A stretch of 64,000 nt of DNA from Limnohabitans sp. MORI2 (GCF_027925025.1 NZ_AP027058.1:1922001-1986000); one strand, 5' to 3'. Shown: positions 53,513 to 62,963, numbered from the stretch's first letter. The notes: a model not told the origin generated them from the letters alone. Translations and numbers: made by a program.

Positions 53513-54394
53513 ATGACCTTGGTTCAACTCAAACATTTGATCGAATTGGCCAGCAGTGGCTCGTTCAGTCAATCGGCCAACAAGCTCCACCTGACGCAGC
53601 CTGCATTGAGCCGAAGCATCAAAGCATTGGAGGATGAACTCGGCCAACCTTTGTTTGACCGTGTGGGACGGCGCAATGAGCTGACCACGTTTGGTGCGCA
53701 GATTGTTCAGCGCGCTCGCGCTTTGGTAGACGAGGCCAACGAATTGCGCCGCACCGGCCAATTGCTCAAAACCGGAGAGCTAGGGCAACTTCGGGTGGGC
53801 ATGGGTTCTGGCCCCGGCGCCATGTTGATGACCCCACTGCTCATGGTCATGGCCCACGAACATCCACAGGCCCATATCGACATTTCGCGGGGCAGCACTC
53901 AGCTCTTGGTACAAGCACTCCGAGATCGTTTGTTGGATGCGTTGATCTTGGACATTCGCTCACTGCAACCCGCTGCTGATTTAAAAATAGAAGCGCTCAA
54001 AGAAATGAAGGGCACGTTCATGTGTCGGCCCACACACCCGCTGGCCAAAAAACGCCAAGTGACATTTGACATGCTGCGTGACTACCCTATCGCCTCCACC
54101 CCTTTGAGCGATGAGGTGGCTCGCATTTTGATGGAGCGATTCGGCGCACAAGCCCACCCCAACACATTGGTGAATTTGCGATGTGAAGAAATTTCCAGCT
54201 TGCTTGATGTGGCGCGCAGCAGCAACGCCATCGTGCTGGCCATTCGCGCTTCGGCCCCCGATTTGGTGGAGCTCGCTGTCACGCCCGCCTTGAATGCCAA
54301 AGCACGCTTCGGCTTGGTCACCATCGCCACACGGACCGAACCGCCACTGCTCGGCAAGGTGCGTGCTTTGATGCACGAGGTGATGAAGGACTAA
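53513..54394 (+). CDS. LysR-type transcriptional regulator
   Basis: A 293-residue LysR protein: HTH near the N-terminus (LKHLIELASSGSFSQSANKL, then LTQPALSRSIKALEDEL), effector domain behind. It is divergent from the Bug-receptor/M20-amidohydrolase genes, which it most likely regulates. It ends 3 bp from the convergent xdhC gene. Confidence 0.92.
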   Translation: MTLVQLKHLIELASSGSFSQSANKLHLTQPALSRSIKALEDELGQPLFDRVGRRNELTTFGAQIVQRARALVDEANELRRTGQLLKTGELGQLRVGMGSGPGAMLMTPLLMVMAHEHPQAHIDISRGSTQLLVQALRDRLLDALILDIRSLQPAADLKIEALKEMKGTFMCRPTHPLAKKRQVTFDMLRDYPIASTPLSDEVARILMERFGAQAHPNTLVNLRCEEISSLLDVARSSNAIVLAIRASAPDLVELAVTPALNAKARFGLVTIATRTEPPLLGKVRALMHEVMKD

Positions 54395-54397
54395 AGC

Positions 54398-55270
54398 TCA
54401 GCGCAGTTGCAACAACTGCGCGGCCACAGCCACGGCAATGACTTCTGGCTCTTTGCCCGTGATACCACTCACCCCGATAGGGCATGTGATGAAAGCCAAT
54501 TCTTCGGCGGTAAAGCCTTTGGCTTCGAGGCGGTGTTGAAACGTGGCCCATTTGGTTTTGCTGCCAATGAGACCGACAAACTTCAAATCACCGTGGATGC
54601 GTTGGCGCATCAAGCACGCAGCCACCACATCTAAATCTTCTGCGTGGCTAAAACTCATGATGAGCACGCTGGCACCGCTGGGCACATCGGCCACAGCCGC
54701 TTGCACGGGGTCGGAATGCTCGCACACCACATTGGGCGGCAGGTGCGCAGGAAAGATTTCGTCTCGGCTATCAATCCACTGCACGTTGTAGGGCAAGGTG
54801 CTGAGCACGCTCACCAAAGCGCGGCCCACATGACCACCGCCAAACAAGGCAAGTGGTTGGCCGTTAGCCAGCAAGCGTTGTTTGAGTGCTGATGCATCGG
54901 CAGCGCTGATGCGCTCGAATTTCAAATGCACCACGCCGCCGCAGCATTGGCCCAAGGCGGGGCCTAGGGCGTAGCGCGTGGTGAGGGTGTTGTCTTCGTG
55001 CGTAAGTGGCGATGGCACATTGCCGTGTGCAGACGACGCAGCGTTATCCGAGGGATTGATGTGCGCGGGCCGTGACAACAAAGCACGCGCTTCGGTGATG
55101 GCCTGAAACTCCAAATGCCCGCCACCAATGGTGTTCACCAAAGTCTGCGGAAACACCGCCATCCAAGACCCTACCTCGCGTGGGCCAGAGCCCTGCACAC
55201 GCTCAACCGACACCAACACACCATCGGCATGTTGGAGTTGTTGCAAAAGTTCTGCCGTGTGGCGAGGCAT
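54398..55270 (-). CDS. xdhC: Xanthine dehydrogenase accessory protein
   Basis: A 290-residue XdhC/CoxI-family protein that binds and sulfurates the molybdenum cofactor before insertion into XdhB. N-terminal XdhC domain (LVSVERVQGSGPREVGSWM, IGGGHLEFQAI, YALGPALGQCCGG with a conserved Cys pair) and a C-terminal Rossmann fold (LALFGGGHVGRALVSVL). A short Asn/Ser-rich insertion (near residues 80-105) is unusual. The ATG at 55270 is preferred to a GTG at 55303. It lies in an operon with xdhAB. Confidence 0.9.
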   Translation of the reverse strand: MPRHTAELLQQLQHADGVLVSVERVQGSGPREVGSWMAVFPQTLVNTIGGGHLEFQAITEARALLSRPAHINPSDNAASSAHGNVPSPLTHEDNTLTTRYALGPALGQCCGGVVHLKFERISAADASALKQRLLANGQPLALFGGGHVGRALVSVLSTLPYNVQWIDSRDEIFPAHLPPNVVCEHSDPVQAAVADVPSGASVLIMSFSHAEDLDVVAACLMRQRIHGDLKFVGLIGSKTKWATFQHRLEAKGFTAEELAFITCPIGVSGITGKEPEVIAVAVAAQLLQLR

Positions 55271-55322
55271 GGATGTGAAGCCAGCAAAACCCGTCACGCG
55301 CACGCGACGGGCTTGCTGTGCA

Positions 55323-57683
55323 TCAAGCAGCGGCTTTTGCTTTGACGGCTTCGCACGCCATCAAGATGCGCTCGGGCGTAGCCGGTGCATCCATGTGCAC
55401 CACCACCTTGTGGTCGGCGCTGGCCGCCACTGCGTCGCGCAAGGCGAAGAAGGCCGACAAGCCGAGCATCAAAGGCGGTTCGCCCGTGGCCTTGCTGTTG
55501 AACGGCGTGGGCTTGATGTTCTGGTTCTCGAACAACGACACATTGAAGTGTTCAGGAATATCGCCTGCCACTGGAATCTTGTAAGTGCTGGGGCCGTGCG
55601 TGAGCAGCTTGCCCTTTTTGTCCCAAATGCACTCTTCCATGGTGAGCCAGCCCATGCCTTGCACGTAGGCGCCTTCGATCTGGCCTTTGTCCAATGCGGG
55701 GTTGATGCTGCGACCCACGTCGTGCACGATGTCCACGGCCTTGAGCCACCACTCGCCGGTGCGGGTGTCGATCTCCACTTCGCTTACGGCCGCGCCGTAG
55801 CAGTAGTAATAGAAAGCACGGCCGTTCAGGGTGGTGAAGTCGTATTTGATTTCAGGCGTCATGTAGAAACCCGTGACTGACAAGCCCACGCGGTCGAGCC
55901 ACGCTTGCTTGGTCACATCGGCCCACTTGACCGACTTGCCGCCGCCGTGCAGTTCGTTATTGGCAAACGTCACTTCTTCGGCTGCGCAACCCAACATGCG
56001 GGCAGCCACAGGCTTCAAGCGCTCGCGCATTTGCGCGGTCGCGTTCATGATGGCCGCGCCGTTGATGTCTGCACCGCTCGATGCCGAGGTGGCAGAAGCG
56101 TTGGGCACTTTTTGCGAGTCAGTAGCAGTGATGCGCACATGGTCCACGCTAATGCCCAAACCATCGGCGCACACCTGCGCCATCTTGGTGTTCAAGCCCT
56201 GTCCCATTTCGGTACCGCCGTGGTTGCAGCTCACCGAGCCATCCATGTAGACCACAAGCAATGCGCCGCCTTGGTTCAAGTGCGTGGCGGTGAAGCTGAT
56301 GCCGAACTTCAAAGGCACGAGCGCAATGCCGCGTTTGCGGGTTTTGCTCTTGGCGTTGAAGGCTTGCACTGCTGCGCGACGCTCGGCGTACTTCGACTCT
56401 TGCTCGACTTGCGCGATCACCTTGTCGCCCACCCAGTCTTCGATGAGCTGGTTGTATTGGGTGGTCATGGTGTCGGGGGTGCCGCTGATGGCGGGGTCTT
56501 TGTAGAGGTTGAGCTTGCGCACTTCCAGTGGGTCTTTGCCCAAAGTCATCGCAATTTCGTCCATCACGGTTTCGATGCCGAACATGCCTTGTGGGCCGCC
56601 AAAACCACGGAAAGCCGTGGCGCTTTGTGTGTTGGTTTTGCAGCGGTGGCTCACCAGCTTGAGTGCTGGGATGTGGTAGCTGTTGTCTATGTGCAAACAG
56701 GCGCGGTCGTTCACTGGGCCGGAGTAGTCGGTGCTGTAACCGCAGCGCGACATGAGCGTGATGTCGGCGCCCAGCACACGGCCGTTGTCGTCAAAACCCA
56801 CTTCGTAGTCGATGCGGAAGTCGTGGCGCTTGCCAGTGATGGTCATGTCGTCGTCGCGGTTCACGCGCAGCTTGACGGGCTTGCCCAGTTTGTGCGCGGC
56901 CAGGGCAGCGCTCTGGCTGAAGATGCTGGCATTGCCCTCTTTGCCACCAAAGCCACCACCCATGCGGCGGCAAATCACTTCGACGTCGTTGGTGTGCAGG
57001 TTCAGGGCGTGCGCGGCTTCGCGCTGATTGCCATCTGGGTGCTGGGTCGACACGTACAGCGTGAGCTGACCGTCTTCCTTGGGCACCGCATAGGTGATCT
57101 GGCCTTCGAGGTAAAACTGTTCTTGCTGGCCTGTGCGAGTCGTGCCTTTGATTTTGTGTGGCGCGCTGGCAATGGCAGCCGCAGCGTCACCGCGTGTGAT
57201 GCCTTTGGGCGGCATGATGAAGCTGCCGGCTTCCATGGCCTCTTCCACCGTCAAGATGGGTTTGAGTTCTTTAACCAAGACCTTGGCCTTTTTGGCAGCT
57301 TCGCGGGCGTAAATCATTTCACGCGCGACCACCACGGCCACAGCTTGACCCACGAACTCGACCTTGCCAGCAGCGAGGAACGGGTCATCATGGACGATGG
57401 GGCCGCAGTTGTTTTCGCCCGGAATGTCTTTGGCGGTGTAGACGGCTACGACGCCGTGCTCTTTGAGAATGGCGTCGCGGTCAATGCCGTCGCCAATCAA
57501 TTCACCATGCGCTACGGGCGATTTGATGATCGCCGCATACAAAGTGCCTGCGTGCTCGGGAATGTCGTCGATGTAGGTGGCCGTGCCTGTCACGTGCAAG
57601 TGGGCAGACTCGTGGACCACATCAGTACCCTGCTGAATATGAGAGGCAGGCAAGAGGTTTTTCAGGTTGGTAGGAGCGTTCAT
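55323..57683 (-). CDS. xdhB: Xanthine dehydrogenase, molybdenum-binding (large) subunit
   Basis: A 786-residue XdhB of the bacterial xanthine dehydrogenase type. Signatures: CRRMGGGFGGKEGN (near 240), AFRGFGGPQGMFGIETVM (near 355), NHGGTEMGQGLNTKMAQV (near 490) and the catalytic glutamate in GEPPLMLG (residue about 735). It oxidises hypoxanthine and xanthine to urate. It starts adjacent to the stop of xdhA. Length (about 780) matches the family. Confidence 0.95.
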   Translation of the reverse strand: MNAPTNLKNLLPASHIQQGTDVVHESAHLHVTGTATYIDDIPEHAGTLYAAIIKSPVAHGELIGDGIDRDAILKEHGVVAVYTAKDIPGENNCGPIVHDDPFLAAGKVEFVGQAVAVVVAREMIYAREAAKKAKVLVKELKPILTVEEAMEAGSFIMPPKGITRGDAAAAIASAPHKIKGTTRTGQQEQFYLEGQITYAVPKEDGQLTLYVSTQHPDGNQREAAHALNLHTNDVEVICRRMGGGFGGKEGNASIFSQSAALAAHKLGKPVKLRVNRDDDMTITGKRHDFRIDYEVGFDDNGRVLGADITLMSRCGYSTDYSGPVNDRACLHIDNSYHIPALKLVSHRCKTNTQSATAFRGFGGPQGMFGIETVMDEIAMTLGKDPLEVRKLNLYKDPAISGTPDTMTTQYNQLIEDWVGDKVIAQVEQESKYAERRAAVQAFNAKSKTRKRGIALVPLKFGISFTATHLNQGGALLVVYMDGSVSCNHGGTEMGQGLNTKMAQVCADGLGISVDHVRITATDSQKVPNASATSASSGADINGAAIMNATAQMRERLKPVAARMLGCAAEEVTFANNELHGGGKSVKWADVTKQAWLDRVGLSVTGFYMTPEIKYDFTTLNGRAFYYYCYGAAVSEVEIDTRTGEWWLKAVDIVHDVGRSINPALDKGQIEGAYVQGMGWLTMEECIWDKKGKLLTHGPSTYKIPVAGDIPEHFNVSLFENQNIKPTPFNSKATGEPPLMLGLSAFFALRDAVAASADHKVVVHMDAPATPERILMACEAVKAKAAA

Positions 57684-59159
57684 TTATGCCACCTCCGTCG
57701 TTTGTTCTTCAATGAATTCAAGCACCAAATTGCGGGCCACCAAAGCACGGTAGGCCCATGTGGCACGCAGGCCGTCGCGAGCGGTGAAGCTTGCGGCAAT
57801 CGCGGCATCCAAGTCAGCTGCTTTCACATCGGCTGGGGCTTTGCCTTCAAGCACGGCTTCGAGCTTGGGTGCGCGTGCTGGGAATGGGCTCAGGCCGTTG
57901 TAGGCCAACTTCACGCCGCTCAACTTACCACCTTGGAGCGTATAGCTGATGGCGGCACACGTGGCCGAGATGTCTTGCTCAAAACGCTTGCTCACCTTGT
58001 GGGCGCGGAACACTTGACCGGCCACAGGCTTGGGCAATTCAATGGCTTCAATGAACTCGCCCGCTTCGAGCACGTTTTGCTTCATGCCTTTGTAGAAGTT
58101 TTCGAGCAAGACGTTGCGGGTCTTCTCGCCACGGCGCAGCACAAGGTTGGCGCCCAGCGCCAGCAAGCAAGGCATGGAGTCGCCAATGGGTGAGCCGTTG
58201 GCAATGTTGCCAGCCAGCGTGGCGGTGGAGCGAATGGGCGTGGAGCCAAAGCGGCGCAGCACTTCGGCAAAGTCGGGGTAGGCCTTGGCGACCAAAGTTT
58301 CTACCGTGGCCAGCGACACCGCCGCGCCAATGCGCCAGGCTTTGTCGGTCTCGCTCACTTGGCGCAGCTCTTTGACGTTGCCCAAATACATGATGTGGTC
58401 GGGGCGGCTGAACTGCTTGTTCACCTGTAAACCAATTTCGGTGCTACCTGCCAGCAAAGTGGTGGTGGGGTGCTTGACCAAGTAGTCGGCCACTTCGGCC
58501 AAGGTCGAGGGCGACACAAACTCGTTGCCCTTGCGCGTGCGCACCACGGGTTGCACGATGATTTCGCCATCCAAACTCATGGTGGGCGTGCTGGCACGTT
58601 TGATTTCTTTCAACAGCGGCACATCGGCGCTGTCATCCACTTTCAAAGCGGCTTTGTGTTGGCAGGCTTTAGAGGCCGCATCGATGATGGGCGCATAGCC
58701 TGTGCAACGACACAGGTTGCCGCTCAAAGCATCTGTGATTTCTTGGCGGTTGGGCGCGGTGTTGGTTTGCACCAAGTTCACCAAGCTCATGACGATGCCG
58801 GGTGTGCAAAAGCCGCATTGCGAGCCGTGGCACTTGACCATTTCGTCTTGCACGGGGTGCAAGGTGCCATCGGCTTTTTTCAGGCTCTCGACCGTCTTGA
58901 CCGATTTGCCATCGAGCGAAGGCAGCAACTGAATGCAGGCGTTGGTGGGCACATAGTCCACGCCCGTGCCAGCGGCGTTGAGCTCGCCCACCATGATGAC
59001 GCAAGCGCCACAGTCGCCCTCGGCGCAACCTTCTTTGGTGCCGGTGCGGTGCATCTGCTCGCGCAGATAGTCCAAAACAGTGGTGGTGCGGCGCTCGCCC
59101 TGTGCTTCGACGATCTGGCCGTCGAGCACAAAGCGCACGGTGTTGGTGACTTGTGACAT
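57684..59159 (-). CDS. xdhA: Xanthine dehydrogenase, FeS/FAD (small) subunit
   Basis: A 491-residue XdhA. N-terminal [2Fe-2S] domains are seen in EGCAEGDCGACVIMVGE, HGSQCGFCTPGIVMSL and NLCRCTGYAPIIDAA; the FAD-binding middle domain includes TTLLAGSTEIGLQVNK and ATLAGNIANGSPIGDSMP; a CO-dehydrogenase-flavoprotein C-terminal domain follows. It passes electrons to NAD+. I use the ATG at 59159; the longer frame to 59354 runs into the neighbouring flavoprotein gene. A GTATAC site lies about 80 bp upstream. Confidence 0.95.
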   Translation of the reverse strand: MSQVTNTVRFVLDGQIVEAQGERRTTTVLDYLREQMHRTGTKEGCAEGDCGACVIMVGELNAAGTGVDYVPTNACIQLLPSLDGKSVKTVESLKKADGTLHPVQDEMVKCHGSQCGFCTPGIVMSLVNLVQTNTAPNRQEITDALSGNLCRCTGYAPIIDAASKACQHKAALKVDDSADVPLLKEIKRASTPTMSLDGEIIVQPVVRTRKGNEFVSPSTLAEVADYLVKHPTTTLLAGSTEIGLQVNKQFSRPDHIMYLGNVKELRQVSETDKAWRIGAAVSLATVETLVAKAYPDFAEVLRRFGSTPIRSTATLAGNIANGSPIGDSMPCLLALGANLVLRRGEKTRNVLLENFYKGMKQNVLEAGEFIEAIELPKPVAGQVFRAHKVSKRFEQDISATCAAISYTLQGGKLSGVKLAYNGLSPFPARAPKLEAVLEGKAPADVKAADLDAAIAASFTARDGLRATWAYRALVARNLVLEFIEEQTTEVA

Positions 59160-59233
59160 GGTGGGGTGTGAAATCTGGGGGAAAGACCCAGATTTTAGTG
59201 ACTTGCACCCCAAATCCGCAGCAGGTATGCCGC

Positions 59234-59250
59234 TTGGTATACAAATATTT
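59234..59250. promoter_or_regulatory. GTATAC operator-like site upstream of xdhA
   Basis: TTGGTATACAAATATTT is a weaker match to AAGTGTATACAATTTTT (core GTATACAA). It lies about 80 bp before the xdhA ATG and overlaps the stop of the upstream flavoprotein gene. Confidence 0.45.
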
Positions 59251-60724
59251 ACAGGTCTTCGATGCGGCCCTCGGCATCCACGCGGTAGCAACGCACGTCC
59301 AAATTGAATACCTCTGGTTTCACAATCGAGGTACCCATCAACATGCGGGCACATTCTTGAATGCCTTCTGGAATCGAGGGATGCGGGAAGATCAGTTCGG
59401 CCAAATGCTCGATGCCAATGTCCATCGAAATCATCAATGCCACGGCCATGATGGTGCTTGAGGCATGCGGCCCCATCACACGCATGCCCAAAATCTTCAT
59501 CTCGTCGTCGTCAGACACCAAGATTTTGAAAAAGCCATCGAGCTTGTGCATGGCCAAAGCACGGTTGACGTAGCGGTAGTGCATGGACGCCAAGCGGTAC
59601 GGAATTTTCTTTTTCCGCGCTTGGGTTTCGTTCAAGCCCACGGCAGCCACTTCGGGGTTCAAGAACATGATGGTGGAAATGTTTTCGTACACCAGCTCGC
59701 GCTTAGGCTCGCCAAACATGCGCTCCACCGCGTGGCGGCCTTCGAGTTCGCCCACGTTGACCAATGAAATGTCGGCAGTGAAATCGCCCACCGCGTAAAT
59801 ATTGGGCACGTTGGAGCGGGTGTGCTCGTCGTCAATACAGCCACGGTCGTTCAAGGTCACGCCTGCGGCTTCAAGGCCGAGGTTCTCGTGGTTAGACACA
59901 CGCCCCACGGAAATCAGAGCTTTTTCAACCGTGTGGGTTTCTTTGCGCCCATCTTTGAAGCTGAGCACATATTCGACTTTGCCGTCGACGATGCTCATTT
60001 TTTCAAGCGCTGCGCCGTGGTGAATCACCGCGCCGTTGTCTTCCAAATTGGCCGCTACGGCATGTGAAATGTCTTCGTCTTCGAAGGGCAAGATGCGCTC
60101 TTCCTTGTCGATCAAGAAAACCTTGGTTTTGCCAAAGTTCGAGAAGATGGTGGCGAATTCACAACCAATCACACCCGCGCCCAAAATCACGATGCTCTTG
60201 GGGAAATCAGGCAACGACGACACGCCATCGCTGGTCAGGATGATCTTTTCGTCAATCGGGATGTGGGGCAGATAGCGTGGGCGGCTGCCCACGGCCATCA
60301 CGGTGTTGTCGGCCCAAATGGTTTGGGTTTGGCCTTCGGCATCGGTGATGCCAATTTCGTTTTTGGATGCAAACTTGGCGTGGCCGTTGAAAAACGTGAT
60401 CTGCCCCGTTTTTTGGAAATACGCAATTTGCTTTTTGAGCTGCACATGCTTTTCAGCCACAGCGCGGTGCGCTTGGTGCATGACGCTGGAGAAATGCACC
60501 TCCGAGTCATACACGGTGTAGCCCAAATTGGTGTTGTGCGTTTGTTGGTAGCTCTCTGACAGCTCCCACAACGTCTTGGAAGACAGCGCACCGTCAAAAA
60601 TACCAGCGCCCCCCACCTTGTTGCGCTCGACCAGCGCCACACGCTTGCCAAAGTCGATGGCGCGCATGGCCGCCGCAAAACCGGACGGACCGGCACCAAT
60701 CACGCAGACATCAAACTTTTCCAA
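59249..60724 (-). CDS. Pyridine nucleotide-disulfide oxidoreductase-family flavoprotein without the redox disulfide
   Basis: A 491-residue FAD/NAD(P) protein with the dihydrolipoamide dehydrogenase fold: FAD motif VIGAGPSGFAAAMRA at the start, a second Rossmann motif VILGAGVIGCEFATIF near 185, the ATG-like NIYAVGDF near 325 and the C-terminal dimerisation domain with HPSIPEG. In lipoamide dehydrogenases the active disulfide is in G-G-T-C-L-N-x-G-C; here this is GGAGIFDGALSSKTLWE, with neither cysteine. It may be a transhydrogenase-like or other electron carrier. It stands just upstream of xdhA on the same strand. Confidence 0.85.
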   Translation of the reverse strand: MEKFDVCVIGAGPSGFAAAMRAIDFGKRVALVERNKVGGAGIFDGALSSKTLWELSESYQQTHNTNLGYTVYDSEVHFSSVMHQAHRAVAEKHVQLKKQIAYFQKTGQITFFNGHAKFASKNEIGITDAEGQTQTIWADNTVMAVGSRPRYLPHIPIDEKIILTSDGVSSLPDFPKSIVILGAGVIGCEFATIFSNFGKTKVFLIDKEERILPFEDEDISHAVAANLEDNGAVIHHGAALEKMSIVDGKVEYVLSFKDGRKETHTVEKALISVGRVSNHENLGLEAAGVTLNDRGCIDDEHTRSNVPNIYAVGDFTADISLVNVGELEGRHAVERMFGEPKRELVYENISTIMFLNPEVAAVGLNETQARKKKIPYRLASMHYRYVNRALAMHKLDGFFKILVSDDDEMKILGMRVMGPHASSTIMAVALMISMDIGIEHLAELIFPHPSIPEGIQECARMLMGTSIVKPEVFNLDVRCYRVDAEGRIEDL

Positions 60725-60823
60725 AGCAAATCTCCAATAACGACTAAATTAATTATTTCGGCATTATTGGCGATATTGATGCATTTAAATGAAAGTTTGA
60801 CGGGAGTTACCCGTAAGTTGAAC
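60725..60823. other. Spacer between the flavoprotein and uraH genes
   Basis: A 99-bp AT-rich gap holding TAATTAATTA and a small ACGGG/CCCGT hairpin near 60800. It is likely the promoter of the flavoprotein gene; no ORF is seen. Confidence 0.35.
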
Positions 60824-61180
60824 TCAAGAACCGCGATAGGTCGAGTAACTCCACGGGCTCACCAACAAGGGCACGTGGTAGTGCTGGTCGGTGTGGGCCA
60901 CGCCAAAGTCAAGGCTGACTTGGTTTAAAAAATTGGGCTCTGGCAATTCAACGTTCTTAGAGGCAAAGTAGCCCTTCACATCAAACACCAAGCGGTAGGT
61001 GCCTTTTTTCAAGCTGTCGTTGTCGTACAGCGGGCCGTCGGGGTTACGACCATCGTGGTTCAAGTGGAACGACTTGACCAAGGTGGCGTGGCCGTCCTCG
61101 GCGGTGGTGAACAACGACACTTTCATGCCCGCTGCAGGGCCGCCGTGCATGGTGTCTAAAACGTGTGTGCTCAATCCCAT
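60824..61180 (-). CDS. uraH: 5-hydroxyisourate hydrolase (transthyretin-like)
   Basis: A 118-residue transthyretin-like hydrolase that converts the PuuD product 5-hydroxyisourate to OHCU. Family signatures: LSTHVLDTMHGGPAAG at the start, DGRNPDGPL in the middle, HYHVPLLVSPWSYSTYRGS at the end, including the C-terminal Y-R-G-S. It is divergent from gntR and shares a control region with the operator. Confidence 0.96.
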   Translation of the reverse strand: MGLSTHVLDTMHGGPAAGMKVSLFTTAEDGHATLVKSFHLNHDGRNPDGPLYDNDSLKKGTYRLVFDVKGYFASKNVELPEPNFLNQVSLDFGVAHTDQHYHVPLLVSPWSYSTYRGS

Positions 61181-61222
61181 GAAATGCTCCGAAAATGGTT
61201 AGCGACCGACTTGGTCGACTGA

Positions 61223-61239
61223 AAGTGTATACAATTTTT
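61223..61239. promoter_or_regulatory. GTATAC operator between uraH and gntR
   Basis: AAGTGTATACAATTTTT, identical over 17 bp to the site upstream of puuD. Its place in the divergent uraH/gntR region suggests that the GntR protein represses itself, uraH and puuD-modABC. Confidence 0.7.
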
Positions 61240-61286
61240 CCATTTAGGTCTATCATGGACCTCAGTGAATTCGCCGGAGACCCAAC

Positions 61287-61955
61287 ATGGACAGCTCAAC
61301 CGCCACCCGCAGCATTGTGGATGCCCTCACCAAAGCCATTGTGGAGCACCGCCTGCACCCCGGCACCAAACTGGCCGAGCAAAAGCTGGCTGATCACTTT
61401 GGTGTGTCACGCACCCTCATTCGTCAGGCGCTGTTTCAACTTGTGCAAAAGCGCCTCATTCGCATGGAGCCCGCACGTGGCGCGTTTGTGGCCACGCCCT
61501 CTTCTGATGAAGCCCGCCAAGTGTTTGCTGTACGACGCATGCTGGAGCTTGAGATGACGCGCAGTTTTGTGCGCCACGTCACCCCCGCACAAATCAAAGC
61601 ACTCAAGGACCACGTGGCCGAAGAGAAAGCCGCCGTCAGCCGAGGCGATGTGCCTGGCCGCACCGATTTGCTAGGCGACTTCCACGTGCGCATGGCCGAT
61701 TTGATGGGCAACCAAGTCCTCGCCCAAATCTTGAGCGAACTTATTTCACGCTGCGCCCTCATCACGCTGATGTACCAAAGCAGCAATGCCGCCGAACACT
61801 CAGCCGAAGAGCACGCGGAAATCTTGAAAGCCATCGTGGCCAAAGACGAAAAGCTAGCCGTCAAGCTGATGGACGAACACTTGCGGAACGTGGAAGAAGG
61901 CTTGGCCCTCGACCGCAAAGTGCCTAGCAACGACATTGCCATGGCTTTGTCTTAA
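61287..61955 (+). CDS. GntR-family (FCD) transcriptional regulator of purine breakdown
   Basis: A 222-residue GntR protein with an N-terminal winged helix (TKLAEQKLADHFGVSRTLIR) and a C-terminal FCD ligand domain (VRRMLELEMTR, LLGDFHVRMADLMG, EEHAEILKAI) that binds small carboxylates or ring compounds. It sits between uraH and puuE, so it likely controls the urate pathway. The inducer is probably a pathway intermediate such as urate, HIU or allantoin, which the sequence alone cannot settle. Confidence 0.9.
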   Translation: MDSSTATRSIVDALTKAIVEHRLHPGTKLAEQKLADHFGVSRTLIRQALFQLVQKRLIRMEPARGAFVATPSSDEARQVFAVRRMLELEMTRSFVRHVTPAQIKALKDHVAEEKAAVSRGDVPGRTDLLGDFHVRMADLMGNQVLAQILSELISRCALITLMYQSSNAAEHSAEEHAEILKAIVAKDEKLAVKLMDEHLRNVEEGLALDRKVPSNDIAMALS

Positions 61956-61975
61956 ATCTTTTGGAGTTCAACCGC

Positions 61976-62947
61976 ATGTCTAACCCCAAAGCCATTTACG
62001 ACAGCACCGCCGCCTACCCCCGCGACTTGGTGGGCTACGGCCGCAATGTGCCCCACGCCCAGTGGCCGGGCCAAGCCCGTATTGCGGTGCAATTTGTACT
62101 GAACTACGAAGAAGGCGGCGAGAACGCCACGGTGCACGGCGATGCTGGCAGCGAAATGTTTTTGAGCGAGATGTTCAACCCGCCCAGCTTTCCAGACCGC
62201 CACTTGAGCATGGAAGGTATTTACGAATACGGCTCACGCGTGGGCGTGTGGCGCATCCTGCGCGAGTTTGAAAAACGCGGCCTGCCCCTCACCGTGTTTG
62301 GCGTGAGCATGGCGCTGGAGCGCCACCCCGAACTCACAGCCGCGTTTGTAGAACTAGGCCACGAAATTGCCTGCCACGGCTACCGTTGGATCAACTACCA
62401 AACCATTGACGAAGCCACCGAACGTACGCACATGAAGCAAGGCATCGAGATCATCGAGCGCCTCACCAGCACAACACACGGCAACAGCATTCATGGCGCA
62501 GGCTGGTACACCGGCCGTGACAGCCCCAACACCCGCCGCCTCGTGGCCGACCACGGCGGCTTTGAATACGACAGCGACTACTACGGCGAAGACCTGCCCT
62601 TTTGGATGAAGGTCAAAAAAAGCAATGGTGATGTCGTGCCCCAACTCGTTGTGCCCTACACACTCGACTGCAACGACATGCGTTTTGCCCTGCCCCAAGG
62701 CTTTAGCCAAGCGGACGACTTCTTTGTGTATTTGCGCGACAGCTTTGATGCGCTGTATGCAGAAGGTGACGAAGCCCCAAAGATGATGAGCGTGGGCATG
62801 CACTGCCGCTTGCTCGGCAAGCCCGGGCGCATTGTGGCCTTGCAAAAGTTTTTAGACCACATTGCCAAACACGACCGCGTGTGGGTGCCACGTCGCATCG
62901 ACATTGCACGCCATTGGAAACAAGCGCATCCCTACAGCGGCAACTAA
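61976..62947 (+). CDS. puuE: Allantoinase of the PuuE (polysaccharide deacetylase-like) type
   Basis: A 323-residue metal-independent allantoinase of the NodB-like fold: YGRNVPHAQWPGQARIAVQF, NYEEGGE, GHEIACHGYRWINYQ, and SVGMHCRLLGKPGR near the end. It opens allantoin to allantoate. The ATG at 61976 follows GGAG; an upstream in-frame start at 61961 is possible. It is downstream of gntR by 20 bp and is followed 16 bp later by the uraD-allC fusion. Confidence 0.93.
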   Translation: MSNPKAIYDSTAAYPRDLVGYGRNVPHAQWPGQARIAVQFVLNYEEGGENATVHGDAGSEMFLSEMFNPPSFPDRHLSMEGIYEYGSRVGVWRILREFEKRGLPLTVFGVSMALERHPELTAAFVELGHEIACHGYRWINYQTIDEATERTHMKQGIEIIERLTSTTHGNSIHGAGWYTGRDSPNTRRLVADHGGFEYDSDYYGEDLPFWMKVKKSNGDVVPQLVVPYTLDCNDMRFALPQGFSQADDFFVYLRDSFDALYAEGDEAPKMMSVGMHCRLLGKPGRIVALQKFLDHIAKHDRVWVPRRIDIARHWKQAHPYSGN

Positions 62948-62963
62948 ACAGCAGGACAACCCC

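Noticed and set aside
55905..58193. A long plus-strand ORF (762 codons) opposite xdhA/xdhB
   Set aside because: It mirrors the minus-strand genes, its translation is full of His/Ala/Arg runs typical of antisense of GC-rich codons, and it shows no domain; xdhAB is clear on the other strand.
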